Notes under the pieces: model-generated
Told to the model about the DNA's origin: nothing
Databases searched by the model: none
What the model saw: only the letters and a program-made list of their open reading frames with translations
DNA from: Onchocerca lupi
Lineage: Eukaryota; Nematoda; Chromadorea; Rhabditida; Onchocercidae
Assembly (NCBI GenBank): GCA_028564675.1
Contig: JAOVVO010000370.1
Span: 16,008-80,007, forward strand
Reading direction: 5' to 3'
Length of the DNA stretch: 64,000 bases
Position numbers and translations under genes: made by a program
Shown: one piece after another, positions 61,860 to 64,000 of the stretch
How positions within the stretch are numbered: position 1 is the first letter of the stretch
How the letters are laid out: the number at the start of each line of letters is the position of its first letter

Positions 61860-64000
61860 TCTCATACTGACTTTTTCATATTATGAACTTTGTGATCAGC
61901 ATCCTTTCACACAAAATAAAAAGGAAAAATTTGACTTTTTTTTAATCTTCATTTTTATTTAAAGCAAATTTTCGTTGATTTTTCAAATTGAACAATTGAG
62001 CTTGCGCAAATGAGGAATAACCAAATAAACATTATTAAGTTCGAAATTTCACACCTGCAAATTAATCAAAAAAAAAAAGATTAAAAAAAAGAAATAAATT
62101 GAAAATAAGTTTTAAAAAAGAAGGAAAAATTACACTATTAGTTACACTATAAGTAGAAATTTTGAATAGCTATTCAAATTCAAAGATTAAATCAGCAGCA
62201 ATTGCAAAATTTTATCAAAATTTTCGTGATCATTTTGGTGAAATGAAATGTTGTCAAAAATAAACAATAAAATGTAAAGTTATCGGGAAAATAGAATATC
62301 ATCTAAACCGAAATTTGCAAAAAAGGAAAATTATCTCAACAGAGGCCTGTTTAATCTTTTGCCATTCGAGATTTTCCCATTAATCCAGAAATGCACTTTG
62401 TTTTCATGAGACAAGATTCATTTATTGTCATTCTATGTGGTTAATTTTACCTTCGATTTTCAAAATTTTTGTTCCCACTTCCATTCCTTAATTTCTTTGC
62501 TTTGTTTTTTGCCTGTCTTTTCTTTGTGGTTTTTTTTTTTTTTTTTTTTTTTAATTTGATTAAATTTTTAATTAATTTGTAATTTTTGCTTTAGTATTTT
62601 TTTTGTGTTTTTTTTTTTTTTTTTTTTTATATTCACTAAACCTAAAATGTGTGACATTTAATAAAAAAAAAAAAAAAATTATCAAACATTCGCTTGAAAT
62701 ATACTTTCGAATTAAAATGATTTACACATTGCATAGATTTCTTAGATACTCGTAGCTGAAAAATTTTACAAAAATTATTCTGAACATTATATTACTTATT
62801 ATGAAGTACAGATATTATTATTCTTATAATTAACTATGAAAACAGAAAGCAGTATACTCAATGACTTAAAAAGTTCGACTTCTTCAAATTTCATAAACTA
62901 GCATCACATGAAATTATTTGCTCACTTTTGAGACAATGTAAAGAAGTGCTCTATGCTAATTATCGTCTCTTATAAAATCCAAAATTCATGATCAGTTTTT
63001 TTTTTTTTTTTTTTTTGCATAAAATTTTTAGTCTGCAAATTATTAAATTTAAAATCTTTGTGATATGACATGGACGACTTTTTTAGCCTCATTGCAAGTA
63101 ATAATGTTAATGTAATATTTCCTCATTTTCAAAAATTTTTCCAAAAATTTTACATACGTAATAGAAAAGGCCACGGAGATTAATATATCTAGATTTAGTG
63201 GTACATATGTGTTTTTCGCATCATTTTCTCTTCAGTGTAACTCATTATTGCTTACATGGGAAAAATTTTTGAAAATGCAGAAATATTACATTAACAATTA
63301 TATTTTAATTTATATGTGAGAGTTGTGTTGCTGACACTGTCAAAAATGTGGTAAACATTGCATGCAAAGTCTTTTCGCTAATATTTCCCTGTTTATTTCT
63401 TCGGACATTAATTCAGTATCAATCTCAAGTGACAAACATTCAATTTTTAATCAACTTTTAACTTGGCTCAATTTATATGCGACTCATGAATATTTACATA
63501 TCAACCTCCAAAAGGAGAAAAGTAAATCATACTTCTTTTTTGTGGGGGAAATTATGTTTAAGTGAGTATCAAGAATTTTTGGGCAATTCTCGTCTTACGA
63601 GTTCCATGTTTCAAACTTCACATTTCTCTGCATCGTGCCCTCAATTCTATCCTATCCTATACATTATATTATTACTCGGAATTCTCATCCGTTTCTCCAT
63701 TCATGAAATTAAAAATATTCTGTATTTTCTTTGAAATTTCAGTGCTTACAGTGTTATAATCATAACAGTGAAGGGGTTCAAACGCTGTTATTTATTCATA
63801 CATCAAAAATTTTAAATTAGGTTATTTCTCACCAACAAAAATCATTACAAGTGGGAGATTAAATGACTTAAAGGTAGAATGGAACTCTTTCAAAAACTGA
63901 TTTACTAATCATTTTGCAACTTTCTCATAAAGCAAAAGTTATTGAAATATTCCATTTACAATATGCTTAAACTTTTATATAAGTTATAGTAAAGCATCTC
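61860..64000. other. Intergenic region with T/A homopolymers, no gene recognised
   Basis: AT-rich DNA with long runs near 62530-62552 (T), 62610-62629 (T), 62662-62678 (A) and 62997-63016 (T). The open frames are short and carry no recognisable domain. If a gene continues past the right edge, nothing here shows it. Confidence 0.55.

Overview
The window is AT-rich (estimated by eye, about 30% GC) eukaryotic nuclear DNA. Genes are split into many short exons with small GT...AG introns and TTTCAG/TTTTAG-type 3' splice sites. Several start codons sit just downstream of an orphan splice acceptor, as expected for spliced-leader trans-splicing. Together with the protein families present, this points to a nematode, most likely a clade III (filarial/spirurid) species; the species cannot be named from the sequence. 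No rRNA, CRISPR, bacterial operon or Wolbachia-derived segment was recognised.

Layout: 1-5.1 kb is intergenic with a (TG)n microsatellite. 5.1-17.6 kb (+) is a gene of about 18-19 exons for a roughly 1,010-residue protein: an acidic N-terminal half, a central block of about 12 RKxS repeats and an Arg/Ser/Tyr-rich C-terminus, with a possible alternative last exon at 18.2 kb. 17.6-25.2 kb shows nothing else. 25.4-29.4 kb (+) is a four-EF-hand calmodulin-like gene with an MGSCCS lipidation-type N-terminus; its 3.2-kb first intron holds a microRNA-precursor-sized hairpin. 32.5-37.3 kb is a decayed Helitron-derived region (a Rep/helicase fragment, about 165-bp tandem units, an inverted copy) that encloses one orphan exon resembling TM1-TM2 of a nematode serpentine GPCR.

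38.1-43.4 kb (+) is a complete 15-exon SLC13-type sodium/di- or tricarboxylate transporter. 44.8-49.5 kb (+) is a 15-exon type II membrane GH20 hexosaminidase of the HEXD-like subfamily. 52.1-53.2 kb (-) is a four-exon gene for a small Tyr-rich protein. 53.2-64 kb is mostly non-coding, with homopolymers, a degenerate minisatellite enclosing a perfect 25-bp inverted repeat, a frameshifted ankyrin fragment and two weak minus-strand gene candidates.

The main points for a second look are: the GPCR exon lodged in the Helitron region; GC-AG introns predicted in both neighbouring 38-49 kb genes; a non-canonical (or one-base-lost) junction in the GH20 gene; three strong hairpins; the RKxS repeat protein; and a frame-preserving alternative exon/acceptor pair within it. 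Exon models were built by hand from splice signals, reading-frame phase and family similarity. No transcript evidence was available.
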